Shown here piece after piece: positions 6,681 through 6,986 of a DNA stretch of 6,986 nucleotides. The stretch covers positions 1-6,986 of the forward strand of contig JAEZIB010000159.1 in NCBI GenBank assembly GCA_023416275.1, read 5' to 3'. The DNA is from Bacillota bacterium. Lineage in GTDB: Bacteria > Bacillota > Clostridia > Acetivibrionales > DSM-1351. The number at the start of each line of letters is the position of its first letter. Positions within the stretch are counted from its first letter, which is position 1. The translations under genes and the position numbers were made by a program. The notes beneath the pieces are model-generated. The model was not told the origin of the DNA. It searched no databases and saw only the letters and a list, made by a program, of their open reading frames with translations.

Positions 6681-6709
6681 TTGTAGCAAGAAAAGTATAA
6701 AAGTATAGT
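6681..6709 (+). promoter_or_regulatory. Weak promoter candidate for the HAD phosphatase gene
   Basis: TTGTAG (6681-6686, three of six to TTGACA), a 17-nt spacer, then TATAGT (6704-6709, five of six to TATAAT). This would give a leader of about 100 nt before the ATG at 6816. The weak -35 keeps confidence low; read-through from the helicase gene is the alternative. Confidence 0.3.
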
Positions 6710-6815
6710 GTAAGAATATAGAGGTTTTAGATGATGTAGTTTCAGCCTGCAAAATACTACTGTAAAGTTGAGTAATAAGTAAAGGCATTAAAAAAATATA
6801 TAGAAGGTGGAAGAC

Positions 6816-6986
6816 ATGAAAAAATTTGCTTTTGTATCAGATTTTGATGGTACTCTTACAAACCGAGATTTTTATCATATTGTAATGGATAAATACTTAA
6901 AGGACTGGGCGTGGGATTATTATGATGAGTGGAGAAAAACTAGAAAAATTAATGTTGACTTTCTAAATAAAATATTTAATTCAATG
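6816..6986 (+). CDS. HAD-superfamily phosphatase, MtnX-like (3' partial)
   Basis: The first 57 codons are present and the frame is open to the right edge. The ATG at 6816 follows AAGGTGG (6804-6810) with a 5-nt gap. The N-terminus reads MKKFAFVSDFDGTLTNRDFY: D9-F-D11-G-T-L-T is HAD motif I, with Asp9 the expected nucleophile and Asp11 the acid/base. The following DFYHIVMDKYL and the Trp-rich stretch (W31, W33, W39) resemble MtnX-like members of HAD subclass IB, some of which dephosphorylate a methylthiopentenyl phosphate in methionine salvage. No methionine-salvage neighbour is visible, so the substrate is undetermined; serine-phosphatase-like activity is an alternative. Cytoplasmic; no signal peptide. 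Motifs II-IV lie outside the window. Confidence 0.85.
   Translation, partial: MKKFAFVSDFDGTLTNRDFYHIVMDKYLKDWAWDYYDEWRKTRKINVDFLNKIFNSM

Noticed and set aside
6561..6788. 75-codon minus-strand frame across the helicase 3' end and the intergenic region
   Set aside because: The Phe/Leu/Ser-rich translation is typical of AT-rich non-coding sequence, it overlaps the helicase repeat tail, and no good ribosome site was seen.

Overview
The window comes from an AT-rich, low-GC Gram-positive bacterium, most likely an anaerobic Clostridia member (Ruminiclostridium/Clostridium type). This rests on the strong AT bias, the AGGAGG-type ribosome binding sites, a surface protein ending in three S-layer homology (SLH) domains, and a cyclic-nucleotide-binding/DUF2225 protein of a kind I associate with Clostridia. 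The species assignment is inference. I see no mobile element, CRISPR array, rRNA, tRNA, phage gene or recognisable defence system.

Layout, left to right. (1) Positions 2-1636, + strand: the 3' part of a large S-layer-anchored surface protein. It has Ig-like and InlB-type repeat modules, a beta-rich pre-SLH module and three SLH domains, and its 5' end lies outside the window. (2) Positions 1637-1895: a convergent intergenic stretch with a strong hairpin terminator at 1788-1827 that could serve both flanking genes. (3) Positions 1896-3089, - strand: a cyclic-nucleotide-binding domain fused to a zinc-ribbon DUF2225 domain. (4) Positions 3090-3239: the promoter region of that gene plus the terminator of the next. 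(5) Positions 3240-4967, - strand: a DeaD/CsdA-type DEAD-box RNA helicase with a dimerisation region, a DbpA-type RNA-binding domain and a basic tail. (6) Positions 4968-5222: a 255-bp AT-rich divergent control region. (7) Positions 5223-6599, + strand: a second, RhlE-like DEAD-box helicase with a tail built from an 11-unit five-residue repeat. (8) Positions 6600-6815: an intergenic stretch with a hairpin and a possible promoter. (9) Positions 6816-6986, + strand: the start of a HAD-family phosphatase (MtnX-like), cut by the window edge. No gene-free stretch exceeds 300 bases.

The two helicases are transcribed away from each other from a shared control region. Both belong to families that remodel structured RNA in ribosome assembly, mRNA decay and cold adaptation, so coordinated expression is plausible but not shown. 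The surface protein, the cNMP/DUF2225 protein and the HAD phosphatase look like independent transcription units, each with its own promoter or terminator signals.

Overall this is mostly ordinary core-genome sequence. The most notable points are the 15-bp/pentapeptide repeat tail of the RhlE-like helicase, the helix-turn-helix-free nucleotide sensor fused to DUF2225, and the divergent helicase pair. I found no convincing new system.
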